From: Diabrotica undecimpunctata
Taxonomy: Eukaryota > Arthropoda > Insecta > Coleoptera > Chrysomelidae
Assembly: GCF_040954645.1 (NCBI RefSeq)
Contig: NC_092807.1
Span: 52,791,481-52,855,480 of the forward strand
Direction: 5' to 3'
DNA: 64,000 nt
A model generated the notes under the pieces. It saw nothing but the letters and a program-made list of their open reading frames with translations. It ran no database searches and had not been told where the DNA came from. Below, piece by piece: positions 11,040-22,799 of this stretch (the first letter of the stretch is position 1; each line of letters begins with the position of its first letter). Position numbers and translations under genes: made by a program.

Positions 11040-11170
11040 TCTCCCTGATGAAGGACATAATCAATGTCCGAAAGCTTGGAATAAAAATTTAAAAGAGTAC
11101 ACGTTTCATTTTTTATTGCTGCAAACCCACTATTTAACGTTTACTTCCTTACGTTGTCAGCAAATACTTC
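11040..11170 (+). repeat. Penelope-like or related element end with ribozyme-like hairpin
   Basis: The segment contains CTGATGA (11045-11051), a perfect 6-bp stem (GGACAT 11053-11058, ATGTCC 11064-11069) and then GAAAGCTTGG. The same layout, CTGAAGA, stem, GAAAGCTTG, recurs in both arms of the large palindrome at 25114-25837. The layout resembles the hammerhead core reported in Penelope-like elements, but one extra A precedes the stem, so catalytic function is doubtful. Confidence 0.4.
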
Positions 11171-11176
11171 TGGTTC

Positions 11177-11332
<156 letters not shown>

Positions 11333-11379
11333 TATTCAAGAATAACCACTAAAAATATATTGCTAATGATTTCCAAAAT

Positions 11380-13990
11380 TCATCATCATCATCAACCTGT
11401 ATGCGTCCACTGCTAAACATAGGTCTCCCTCAGCTCTTTCCATCTGTTTTTCTCTTGTGAGGCTTGTATCTAGTTATTGCTAATAGACTTCAGGTCGTCA
11501 GTCCATCTAGTTGGTGGGCGTCCTCTGCTCCGTATTGCTTCTTGCCTTGGTCTAAACTCTAAAATACATTTTGTTCATCGGTTATCTGATAATCTGGCGA
11601 CGTGTCCTGCACAATTTCATTTTAACGACTCGATTTTTTCGATACGACGTATTTCTTCGTTTGGGATTCCGTCTCTCAGATAGACACCCCACATTTGACG
11701 CTCCATAGCCATCTGAGTCACGCGTATCTTATTAACTATGTTTTTTGTGAGTTTTAATGTTCCCGCTTCATAATTGAGTACAGGTAACACACATTGGTCA
11801 AAGATTTTCGTTTTGAGGCATATGGGTAGGTCCAATTTAAATACATAGTTTAATTTACCAAACTCTGCCCAGGCTAATCCTATGCGATGTGGGAGCTCAC
11901 ATATCTGGTTATCTCTGCCCAACCGGATTTCATGTTCTAGGTACTTATACGATATGGTCTGTACAATATCCCTTTCATGAACAGCATTATTTCGATTTAG
12001 CACCAGATGAATCATTATTTGCGTCTTGTTCATATTAATCTTTAGTCCGACTTCCAAGGAAGTGTGATATAATTTTTCAAACATTATTACGATCGGCTAT
12101 AAGGACGATGTCATTTGCAAATCTCAAATGACTGAGCTTCTCTTCATTTATTTTGATACCATGCTCGTTCAGATGTGTCTTCTCACAAGTATGTTTCAGA
12201 AGCGTCGTGAATAGTTTTGGAAAGACTGTGTCTCCTTATCGTACTCCTCGCTGTATACAGAATTTATTTGTTTCTTCTTGTTAGTCTTACGCTAGTTGTG
12301 GCATTTTGGTAGATATATTTGATTATGTAAGTGTAGCGATGGTCTATCTGACATTCTGTCAATGCTTTTAATATTTTTTAATGGCTTATGGTATCGAATG
12401 CTTTCTCGTAGTCGACAAATATCAGTGCCAATGGTTTGTTGTATTCTGCAAACTTCTCTATTAGGTTTTATCACTAGTAAGTGGTCGTTAGTGCTCTATC
12501 CCGATCTAACAGCTTATTCTCTAGGCTGTCTAGTCTTTCTTTGATAATTTTTGTGAAAAGTTTATATATGTGTATAACAAACTAATAGGACGGTAGTTTT
12601 GTAAATCTGGTATGTCTCCTTACTTGTGTAATAAAGTAATGACTACATTATTCCATTGAGAAGGAGTTTTTCCTTGGTAGATGCATTCGGTAAAAAGCTT
12701 CGCCAAAGCCTGAATAATTTCATTTACACCTAGTTTGATCGCTTCGTGAAGGGATTAGAGAAACCATGTAGATTGGACTGTATATTTGCGCTGGTTATGA
12801 ACTTCTTGTTGACTAAACTTGAATAAATTAATTAAAACTTTGACAGAATAAAAAACGTGTTTGTCAACTTGAAGGAACAATTTATTCTCACTTTTACAAC
12901 GTTGCCGTTCAGACAATTTTGCGCTAATTGACGTGTAATTTGAAGTCCAAACACTTCGATCACTACTCCATCATCGCCAGGGGATTTGTTATTTTTTATT
13001 TCTAAAAGTGCCATTTTGATTTCGTATGGAGTTATTTCTGGCATTAATTCTGATCCCTGGTTTGTAATTTTGGACAGGGGCTTATCTTGCTTTTCGTCGG
13101 TGCTCTTAAACATTTCGCGGTAAAATGATTCGACAACCTCAAGTATTTTGGTTCTATCAGGAGTAATGTTTTTATCTTTGTTTTTTATTTTGTACATATT
13201 TTTGTTTTCTGTAACAAAACTTTTAAACTTTTGTTTTCTTGCATTATTTTAGTTATTTCTCTTTTATTGTTTTCTCTTACGTCTTTTTGGATTGACCGGT
13301 GGATGTCTTTATTTAATAATTTCTTCATTGTTGTGTAGTTGGAGCCGTATTTTTCCGTCAGCTGCCTTCTTTTACCTATTAGCTCTTTGGTATTTATACT
13401 TAGTTTTTCTTTATGAGTCAGAACGGTCGGGCAGCAGTCCCTTTCCGTTTCTTTTAGCCTTCGTTATGAGATTATTTGCTTGATCTACATCTTCTATTTC
13501 GTCTTACAAGTCTTGTATATGTTTCGTTAGTATATCTTTATACAGGCCGTTTTTTTGGGGTAATCCATTTCTTTTTTCTTGATTTTAGGATCATCTTTGT
13601 TCTTTCCAATTTGACATTTAATAGTACCTTAGATCTGATTAATCTGTGGTCGCTTCCTATTGAAAATGTGTTGAGTACTTCGATGTCTTTGATTTTTTCT
13701 TTGTTATAAGTTAATCTATTTTACTTTTGACACATGGATCCATGTCCATTTACGCTGAGGCTTTTTTATCGAAAAAAGAGTTCATCATGAATAAATTTTC
13801 GTGGTTTAAAAAGTTCAGCAATCTAGGTCCGCATAAAATTTTTCAATTTCTTCATTCAAGTGGGTAGTCGTTGTAGCATATGTCTGGATTACCTTAAGGT
13901 TATATCTTGCATGTATATTGAAAAGAAGATATACAAGTCTGGGGCTTATGTTGATAATTTCAACTATATTTTATGTGTGCTTTTTTTGTA
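11380..13990 (-). pseudogene. RTE-like LINE, minus strand, decayed
   Basis: From 13990 downward the pieces read as endonuclease (KVIQTYATTTHLNEEIEKFY; then a KxxxxGHGSMC block near 13740), linker with LEIKNNKSPGDDG (12832-13197), RT motif A FVDYEKAFDTISH near 12400, a thumb region (11617-12084), and the C-terminus with SRGRPPTRWTDDLK and YVQQWTHTG. The 3' tail is a (GAT)n-type repeat at 11382-11393. Numerous stops and frame changes show age. The C-terminal pattern matches the 216-bp LINE at 4165-4380. The EN N-terminus was not found, so the copy may be 5'-truncated near 13990. Confidence 0.75.
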
Positions 13991-14288
13991 TACTCCACAA
14001 TTTGAAGTGTTTTCTTCACCTCCAAAATTACGACCATAGATATTCAAACCATTCAAATCATTAAAGTGGTAGATCACATCCCTCTAAGGAAAAAGTACAT
14101 CTGGGAAACAATTAACCAAAATAATGGAATCATAGATATAACCCTTTTTTGATGACTCCTCTATATATCTTTATTAAAATTATCTGGCTTTATATATGTT
14201 ACAGGTACAAAATTCTAGCAACGAAACTCCAGAAAACGACAATTCAAAAGTTTTGTTCGTCCTTCACAAAAATTCTTCACGAGATGGA

Positions 14289-14453
14289 GTAGTTATAGTA
14301 AAATGACCGCTAGAATCTAGTATATTAGATCACGAAAATTTAATAAGAGGTTACCGCCTATCAGTACCGAACATTCTGGAATCGTGCAACACCAATTGCG
14401 ACGTACTAGAACAGCAAATTCAGTAAGTCTATTTATTATAAGTAAAGCATTTT
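14289..14453 (+). repeat. Dispersed repeat, copy 2
   Basis: Partner of the repeat at 7217-7377, with roughly three quarters identical positions by eye. It lies just upstream of the gypsy RT remnant at 14500. It could be a piece of that element's non-coding DNA, or an unrelated insertion. Confidence 0.6.
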
Positions 14454-14499
14454 GCAGCATTAGTACGAGCTTTAAATATCTACATCCTACATCGTCATG

Positions 14500-16300
14500 A
14501 AGATTTTGTTGTACACCTTTCAAAGGCCTAACAATTTGAAAACGCTGCGGGGTTTCCTTGGAATAGTAAGTTATTTTAAAAAATTGATGCAAGATATGAG
14601 TAAGAAAGAAATACCATTAATTAAATTGTTGGAAAATGGCATAAAATGAAATTGGAAGAAGGAACAGGAGCAGCTCTTGTGTATCTAAAAGAGGAATTTT
14701 CTAAAGGAATTAAAGTATATTACCGTCAATACGAGATACCTTTTATACACGGAACGGATGTTTCGATCCAGAAATTTGCTGGAGTATTATCCCAGATATA
14801 AGGAAACACAGAAGTTCCAATATGTTTTGTGTCCAGGGTTATGAAAAAACACGAGGAAAAATATAGCTTGACACAACCAGAGTTTGCAAGTGTATTATTG
14901 TGTGTAAACAAATTAAGATTCTATCTTTTGGGCGCTAAGTTTACCACAGAGACGGACCATGCTGGGTTGGTACATATCATAAAAAATCGATTAGTAAATA
15001 AGGGAATACATCGAGGGATACTATTATTGCAGAAATATGACTTCGATTTTAAATATATCAAAGGTAAGCATAACATACTGGCGGATGCTCTCACCTGAGA
15101 TGAAAACACGAGAAGAAAGGAATCTATATAAATATCTGTGGTACTGAATACTTCTGCAGATGAAGAAGAAATGTTTTCATTGAATACGATATGTGAAGAT
15201 AAAAAAAGTTTGGAAAAAAGGAAAAGGAAAGGGCAGAGAGACAAAATGAAATATTCTTCAGGAGAATAGAGAAAAACGAATTATAGTTAATAACACTAGT
15301 ACAGTCAATCAAAATCAAGAGGCAGCTACATAATAAAAATGAACATATGGGCAGTCGAAATGTTTGGTTGTTGTTTAGAAAAAGCTATATAAGTAAGCAG
15401 GATTATCAAGTAGCTCAAGATATGACAAAAAATGTCAGATATGCCAACGATACAAAAATCGAAATTTTAAGAACGAAAATATTGCAAAGAGAATCGTGTC
15501 GCGACAAAATTGGACATGGTGGCTATTGCCATGTTAAGTGTTTTGATTAGCACTTCTTAAATAAAAAAGCATATTTTGGTAAGGGTGGATATTTTCTCCA
15601 AATATGTAAAATTATATAGTTGTCGTATAACGAAAGGCGAAGAAATTCTAAGAAAAATAGATGACTTCATTATCACAGTGGGCAAATCTAGGACAATCGT
15701 GTTGGACAATGGCACATATTTTAGAAATGAACGTTTCAAGGGACGCCTTAGAGAAAGAGGAATTGAGACTAACTTTGTAAGCATTAGACGTCCTCAATGC
15801 AATAAGAGAGATACATTTAGAAAGTCATTCAGAGAGTCAAGTTCTTCAGAATTGCAACTGACAGACAATACAGGCGATGGGATAGGAAAGTGTCTGAAAT
15901 AAAAAAGTATCTAAATTCCACACCGAACACCGTGACAAAAGAAACATATGAATATATTATGAAAGGAACAATGCCACTACGACCATGGGAAGAGCCAGAG
16001 CCTAGGGAGTACCAAGAGGTTTTGGAAATTGTATATCGCAGGTTACGTTAAAGCTGTGAAAAATATCTGCAGAGACAAAATAGGAGCAGAAAAAGGTAAC
16101 CAGCTACTTTTCAGGTTCGTGAAACAATTTTGGTAAGGGCATTAAGAGTATCCAATCTCACAAACAATATTTGTGTTAGGCTTATGCCATTATTCGAGGG
16201 ACCGTACATAATAGATATTGAGAATGGAGTGAATAGTTATGTACTCCGACAAGTAGACTTGTATAAATTCCATGAATAGGAAGGTGGTTTAAACTGGTAT
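14500..16300 (+). pseudogene. Ty3/gypsy RT-RNase H-integrase remnant
   Basis: Pieces appear in pol order. The end of the RT reads RPNNLKTLRGFLGIVSYFKK near 14525. RNase H spans 14829-15098 (SRVMKKHEEKYSLTQPE; TETDHAGLVHI; KGKHNILADALT). The integrase zinc region is near 15320-15470 (HNKNEHMG, then CQICQRYK in another frame). The core follows at 15576-15790 (VDIFSKYVKLY; IVLDNGTYF with the second Asp). The C-terminal ALRVSN...LFEGPYIIDIENG lies near 16140-16230. The usual catalytic Glu region is not conserved. Many stops. No envelope-like frame lies between integrase and the 3' LTR (only ~150 bp). Confidence 0.75.
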
Positions 16301-16431
16301 GCCATAGGCGAGGAAGTAGCATAGATTAGTAAATGAAATTGGTAAATAAGCAATTGAATGTTTAAGAATTTTATTTGGCTCAAGAAAATTTGTTGCCTGT
16401 ACAAAAAATTTTATTTCACCAAATGGCGGGG

Positions 16432-17822
16432 AGTTATTATAATTTTTAATTTTCAAATTTTTATATAAAATATTTCATTCTTAATTTTATCTATTTCGGA
16501 ATTATTTAAAACATTGAATTATTAGTTTTTTCTATTTCTATTTAGAAAACTAAGTAAGAAAATAAATTACCGGTATTTGGTTAGGATTAAGTTTAAAATA
16601 AGAAGTTATTTGTAATGGTAAAAGTATAGGTTGATAAAATCAATGATTCCAAGAATGATTTCACAGAATAGTGGGACACTTAGTGTAAATAGCAGTTGGG
16701 ATTTTTCAAGAATTAAATTTAATTTGTAGGCCTTTGTAAATATAGAATAGTTAGAACAGGTTAAAAGTAAGTTACATAAATTAAGTAAGTTACATAATAT
16801 GTTGAGTGTATAAAGGTTCTGAGAGACAACCATATGGAATAAAAATAACCGGGGAACTACTTAATATGATTAAGATATGCAGACGATACAGTAATTCTGT
16901 TAGATAATATTGAAGGTCTCCAAATTCTGCTTGATCGTATTCACGAGGTAGGAGAGAAAATGGGCATTAAAATAAACTCCAAACAAAACCAAATTTTTAG
17001 TGTTTAGTCGTGACCCACATCCCGATGCAAAGCTTTAATTAAACTTAGTCCAAGTTGAGAAAGTTCACATAATGACATATTTAAGAACTGTAATAACGGA
17101 CCAACTAGATCCAGACATAGAAATAAAACGCAGAATAGCAATGACTAAAACTACTTTTATGAAAATGAAGTCATTTCTTTGCAATCATCTCAGTTTAGAA
17201 TTAAGACAAAGAATGGTTAAGTGCTATGTTTGGTCCGTACTTTTGTACAGTGCAGAAGTGTGTTGAAGTATCGATCATGAACAAAATTGAAGCATTGGAA
17301 ATGTGGGTTCATAGATGAATGCTAAAGATACCTTGGACAGCAAGGAAAACTAATAAAGAAGTACTAAGGAGCATCAACAAAGATAAAGAACTGTTAAAGA
17401 CTGTTAAACATCGAAAAATGTCTTATCTGGGACATACAGTAAGCGGAAGTCGCTATAAAATATTACAACTGATCCTTAAAGGCAAAATAGAGGGCCGTAG
17501 AGGTGTAGGAAGAAAACAAGTTTCTTGGTTAAAAAACATTCGTGAATGGACACAGATATCAAATGCAGGACAATAATTCCATATTGCAGAAGACCGAGAA
17601 GCCTTCGCAATGGTGATCGCCAACATCGGATAATTCTGATATGGCACGCGAAGAAAAATATAAAGGTTCTGCCAAAATGAAGAGTGGGAGAGATACATCT
17701 TGGAATTGAGTTTTTTGATTGGCGAAGGAGGAGACTTAAGGAAACGGTGGGAAATACGGCAGGTTTGTTGATGGAAAAAAGAAAAGAAAGGCTGTTTTTG
17801 TTTTTTGATAAAATTAATAACT
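16432..17822 (+). repeat. 3' LTR of the gypsy remnant, split by a LINE
   Basis: A polypurine-like tract (ggcgggg) ends at 16431. The LTR then starts AGTTATTATAA and appears to end AATTAATAACT at 17822, giving matching inverted ends AGTTATTA/TAATAACT like those of errantivirus-type LTRs. Minus the inserted LINE (16822-17658) and one TSD copy, the LTR is about 540 bp. The TATAAAGG at 16809 is a good TATA box, about 160 bp before the LTR end. The right edge rests only on the inverted-end match. Confidence 0.5.
16822..17658 (+). mobile_element. 5'-truncated LINE inside the LTR, 13-bp TSD
   Basis: The insert contains the RT catalytic region (RYADDTVILLDN in the first codons), thumb (YLRTVITDQLDPDIEIKRR, 17072 on; KIPWTARKTNKEVLR, 17319 on), the C-terminal pattern GRRGVGRKQVSWLKNIREW and the usual tail. 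TATAAAGGTTCTG is repeated exactly at 16809-16821 and 17659-17671. The stretch before the RT motif is short, so the copy is truncated within the RT. It has stops (for example near 17265) and frame changes. Confidence 0.85.
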
Positions 17823-18598
17823 GAAATTAAATATTGTTTATTAAAATAAAAAGCCATGTAGTGAGTGCTTTTGCAGCCAAGCAGTACAAAATCAGAGAGC
17901 TTCCGAACATTTGTAAATTTTTATTCAATACTAGTGATCTAAGGTGAGGCTAGGGAGATCTTTTTGAGAGGCTACCAGATTTTGGAGCGATTGGAAGCAG
18001 AACTAGATTGGCAGAGTGTTTTTTTTATTACTTTCTTTGGGGAAAGTTCTAACTAGAAGGAGAGGTCATTCAACCAGGAGAAACCAGATTCCAGAAAAAG
18101 ATAATTATCTAATTTGCAATTTCAACTTTGATCTTACATTTCTCAAAAAGGATAATTTAAGAGGGATAAGTTTGTTTTTTTTACTAATAGTTATCGACGT
18201 GATTAGAGAAAAAACTTTCTTTTTTTCCTACAATTTGTCAAACATGCTAGGTATATGTGATTTGTAAGTTTTGATTTTCTCATAATTTATATATCATAAT
18301 TTTAAAATTGTTAGAAAATTTTATCGATTTTATAGCAGGTATATGAGTTTTTGTTGCTGATGTTAGATTGAGGAATTTTGCATATGACATTTTCTATTAA
18401 TTTTTTTAATTATATAATATATTAATTGGATATTGAAATTTATTTTGGATACTTACGTGTTTTATTATTCTTTATGGTCTTCTTACTTTCAAATAACACA
18501 GCAGAGATACTGAACCATGAAAACAGAGCCTGAGTAAGATTGAGTTAAGGTGAGCTATTTGAACTTAGTACAATTCAAAATCCGTTAATTTGCTTATC

Positions 18599-18601
<3 letters not shown>
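17823..18601. other. No feature recognised
   Basis: AT-rich DNA after the LTR. Short open frames show no known motif. Confidence 0.4.

Positions 18602-18645
<44 letters not shown>
18602..18645. repeat. (TA)n microsatellite
   Basis: Pure TA alternation, about 44 bp. Confidence 0.95.
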
Positions 18646-18647
<2 letters not shown>

Positions 18648-18689
18648 GAGATATAGAGATATCACTCCGGGGTTAACAAGGATTCTGAA

Positions 18690-18997
18690 AAGTGTTGAAA
18701 ATAGCTTTGGTAATAATAATAACAACATTAAACTTAATGTGGCTTGTAGATCAGCCCTAACAATTAATAATCTTTCTCATGGACTATACGAACACTACAA
18801 TTCTCCACCGTGAGAACAATAAATCTAAAAGAGAGTTCATCGAAATGTCTTATATTTTCCTTAACGATTTCTCCATTAATGTTAAGAGTGACATTAAGAA
18901 TCTAAGCGATATATACCACTTCGTACTTAAATCAGATACCAAGAACAATACAACATCACAGATATCTAATTTGACTGATATATCCATTAACAACTAA
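18690..18997 (+). other. Unrecognised short coding-like fragment
   Basis: A frame includes SALTINNLSHGLYEHYNSP (another frame, from about 18755) and REFIEMSYIFLNDFSINV (18779-18997). The wording weakly recalls the end of GIY-YIG-linked reverse transcriptases, but I cannot assign it. It could be a small element remnant. Confidence 0.2.
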
Positions 18998-18999
18998 CC

Positions 19000-20336
19000 T
19001 ACCTTTATAATTAATTTTCATTAACTAAAAAAGATAACTTTCCCTTGCTTTTCTTAGATACATCTCAATAAGATATAATAATGCATGAACAATAGAATAT
19101 AATTAAATAAAGAAAATCAAAATAATATTTCCCTATACTGGGATTTAATTTCATTCGTTTTTTACCAATGAACCTTAACGACATAAAGATTCATAAGAAC
19201 TACTGAATTTGTCAGCGCTTGCGTTCTGGCTAAAACAGAACCTTACTTTTAAACTTTCTAAAAATCAAAAATTTAGTTATTGCCGACAATTCAAAGAATT
19301 GCCTCCTTTTAAATGTAGTTACATTGGGTTTTTCGATTAACCTTGGGTATACCTTTGCGTGTTAAGTTCAAAGCTACCATACATTTCAAACCTTAAAAAA
19401 AAACTTTTTTTGCACATAGTAACAAAAAACATCACTATGTTACTAGCAAAGTTTTTTAATATTCTAACTCTACAATTCTAAGTTACGGTAAGATCAATAA
19501 TGTTTTAATAGATAATATATGGTAGCTAATTATAATTTATATTTATATTTATTAATAATAATATTATTATATACTTATTAATATAATGAATAGAATAAGA
19601 GCTTTTATAGTATTTTAAAGTTTTTTCACCAATTTTGGTTACGCTTTTATGTACACGTGGAGTGTATATTTTATGGTTTTGATATGAAACAAAAGTACGT
19701 GTTGCGTGATTTTATGGAGTATGATCGATAGTGTGTTTAATTTTCTAATGCATTTAACCGAGAGTATACAAAGCATTTAAATTAAATAAATAATTATCTA
19801 TTACGCAATAAAATTCATGCAGATGTGGAACTTTTAAATGAAATTACGCAACTAATTAATCAACTTATATTTAAATTAGCAAGTAAAGGATTTATTTAAC
19901 GAAATATGTTGGATTTGGCAAAATTTGTGAAATATTTCTTTTGTAAAATCTGTCAATTCTACAAACCAATTTTAAATAATATTTGATATTTAATAATAAA
20001 TAATAAATAATATTTGATATTTAATTATTTATATATAGGGTATGATAAAAGAAAGGGGACTCTCGAATATTTGGCGAATTAAACATCGGATCAAAAACGA
20101 AAAAACTCGTGTTTAATATTTTTCGAAAGTATATCGAATAACACCAAAACGATCATTAGACATACCATCTAGAGCGGGGAGAGGGGCAACTTTAAAATCT
20201 TAAATGGAAACCCCCAATTTTATTGCAAAATCTGTTTCTACAAAACATTCCTAAAACATTGTATTTAGTACCATACAAATTATCATTGTCATCTATCGCG
20301 AATCGAAAAAATTCAGATAGAACTTGTTTTATTTTT
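19000..20336. other. AT-rich stretch with one imperfect hairpin
   Basis: No gene is seen. An imperfect inverted repeat lies near 19395-19460 (catagtaac ... gttacta). A less AT-rich block at 20035-20280 shows no known motif. Confidence 0.4.
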
Positions 20337-21835
20337 TCAGTTTAGAATGCGACCCTGTCGCACTCCTCTTTTAATTTCGAAGTCGGTGTGGGCATTATTG
20401 CGTATGTGTGCCTGCTGTTTATAATATAGATTTGTTATAATTCGAAGGTCATTGTATTGTTTTGCTTTAAGGACGTCCATTAGCTCTTTGTGGGGAACTT
20501 TATCGAAAGCATGGTTGTAATCTAAGAAACATATGTACATATCTTGGTTCACATCCAAGCATCTCTTGATTAGTACGTTGAATAAAAAGAGAGCTTCACG
20601 GGCACCTACGCCTTACGGAATCCAAATTGAGTTTCTTCAATATCCATATTAAGTATTTGGTAAATGCGTTTATAAAAACATTTTAAGTGTGTGAGACATC
20701 AGGCTTATAGTGAGGTGGTCGGTATACTCTCTAGCATTTTTCTTTTTTGGGAGACAAATAAATGTTAAGGTCAACCATTTATTGGGTATGTCACCCGACT
20801 GATAAATTTCATTAAAGAGCTTTAAGAGGAGTTTAACATCCAAGTACTCATTTTCTATTATTTTAAGGATATCAATAGGCAGTTGATCTGACCTCGGGCT
20901 TTTTCCGTTTCTTTTTTTCCTTTGTAATTTCTATACTTGTTTCTCTGTCCTCGAAAGATATGTCTTGTAGGTTTCCTCTTTCGTCGTCGAAGTGGAAAAG
21001 CTTTTTCATATATTCTTTCTATCGTTTTAGCTTTTCGTCAGTCATTGTCATAGTATTTTCATTTTTATCTAAAAGAGTTTTGTTGTTGTTTCTTTTTTGC
21101 AGCTATGCCATTTCTTTAAAAGTTTCATGTAGGTTGAATAGGTCGTATTTGTTCTGAAGATCTTTTATCTCTTTACATTTTTCTTCATAGTAAGTTTGTT
21201 TTGCCTCCCTTATCATTTTTCTGATTTCTTTGTTTATGATTTTGTAACTGTGACTGTCTTTGTTCTTGGCTTGTCTTCTTTGATCTATCCTGCCGAGTAT
21301 TTCGTCGGTCATCCAGTTGTCTCTATCTCTTATTGTTTCTTTTAATACCTCTTTGCATGGAATGAGGAGGCAGTTTTTAACGTTTCCTGTTGATAGTTTA
21401 TCTCGTAGGTGTTAGTATCTAATTTATCAAAGTTTTCGTATGTTTTCTGTTGGAGTTTGTTTTTATATTAGCTTCTTTAAGTTTTCTAACATCTAATTTT
21501 GGAGTTCTTTGGGGTTTTCTAATACGTTTAAGCTTAAGCCTGATATTAGCGATTAGTGGGTTATTGCCTGATGTGACATCTGCTCCTGTATACGTTTTAA
21601 CTGATTTAATGGTGTTATGATATCTTTCTTTAATCATTATATAATGGATTTGGTTTTTTATTACTTTTTTCGGTTTATCTTCTGGTGAACGCCATGTACA
21701 TAACCGTCTTAAAGGTAATGTAAAGAACGTGTTTGTACTTTTTAGACTTTGTTCTTAGCAGAATTGTATTAGACGATCTCCTCTGACATAGAATTAGTCT
21801 CTTAGTTGCCATACTTCTACGAAAGGGCTTGATCG
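20337..21835 (-). pseudogene. LINE fragment (EN end to RT motif A), minus strand
   Basis: Minus-strand pieces in order: the EN end (YTGADVTSGNNPLIANIRL, 21419-21637), a basic linker (NKEIRKMIREAKQTYYEEK, 21103-21312), and the RT with CFLDYNHAFDKVPHKELM and IKRGVRQG (20337-20558). The frame stops right after GVRQG, so the catalytic YxDD and the 3' end are missing. The family is that of the LINEs at 32124-33462 and 35045-37601. Both ends are truncated. Confidence 0.75.
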
Positions 21836-22379
21836 ATTTTTAAAAATTTTTATGTTTATTCAGTAGGTCTGAGGATTAGTCGGGATATATTTTTCATATC
21901 AGTAAGTGATAAGAGTAATCTACCCCTAACATTTTTATTGGTTTTTGGACACTATTTATTTTTTTGCTTGTTTTATGATGTTCAATTAAACAGTGCAACT
22001 CTCTTTACCCTTCTATCACTATCCCTAATTTTTAATAGCCATATTAGTAATTTAGTCATTTTAACCCTGGCCGATAACTGATTAATTATCAACATATCAG
22101 TTACCCTCGCAAGGCGTTTACCAGCGTCACTTCTCACCCAGTAAACAGCATGGACTAGGAATGAAAACAAAGTCATCTCCTGTCTCTCTTACACAATAAG
22201 CCTTCTCTCACTTCGAAAATTTTACACATTTTTGGACCATTAATATTGTTTATACATCGAGCGTAGTAGTTACGTACACAGTTATCATTTTATTATGTAA
22301 TTAACTATCCTACAGAGTTTTTTGAATTCACTGGAACTGAATGCATATCCACCTAACAATTTACAATAAAAAGTAGGAT
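21836..22379. other. No feature recognised
   Basis: Only a short inverted repeat (ataactgat ... atcagttac, near 22073-22103) stands out. Confidence 0.4.
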
Positions 22380-22725
22380 CAGTTGTTATTGTGCTTCGTA
22401 ACATTAATCAACCTCGACTGTGCCATGAAACAAGACTAGAAAAAGGCTAATGAATAATATTATTTTTAAGACAACGATCATCAAGGAAAAATACAAAAGG
22501 GAACATGTCTTGATTCCGCGTGTAACGATGATTCTAACGAACGTACCGTTTGATTATAAACGTTTACAATTTCCAGTGCGTTTGGCTTTTGCAATGAAAA
22601 TAAATAAATCACAAAGCCAACCATTGGAAGTTTGCGGAATTAATTTAGAGTTTCCATGTTTGCACAATTATTTTATTCAACGCAAAAGAAATAAAAATAT
22701 TGTATATCAGAAAGCATTAAATTGA
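22380..22725 (+). pseudogene. Helitron Pif1-like helicase, C-terminal remnant
   Basis: The frame reads VVIVLRNINQPRLC, then MNNIIFKTTIIKEKYKREHVLIPRV and RLQFPVRLAFAMKINKSQSQ, the last motifs of the Helitron Rep-helicase. It closes with NKNIVYQKALN, a usual Helitron ending. The segment between CGINLEFPC and the end, which normally holds the HGQLYVACSR block, is deleted. An in-frame stop near 22448 separates the two pieces. Helitrons move by rolling circle; this piece alone is inactive. No terminal CTRR hairpin was identified. Confidence 0.8.
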
Positions 22726-22799
22726 TTTAACTTTTTCCATACATTACATAATATGTTTGAGTATTTTTTTTGGATTTTATTTGCAAATTTTTTGGACAC

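Noticed and set aside
11045..11073. Calling a functional hammerhead ribozyme
   Set aside because: An extra base separates CTGATGA from the stem and helices I and III are not evident; kept only as a motif observation.
20035..20280. Less AT-rich block that seemed repeat-like
   Set aside because: No second copy in the window and no recognisable ends.
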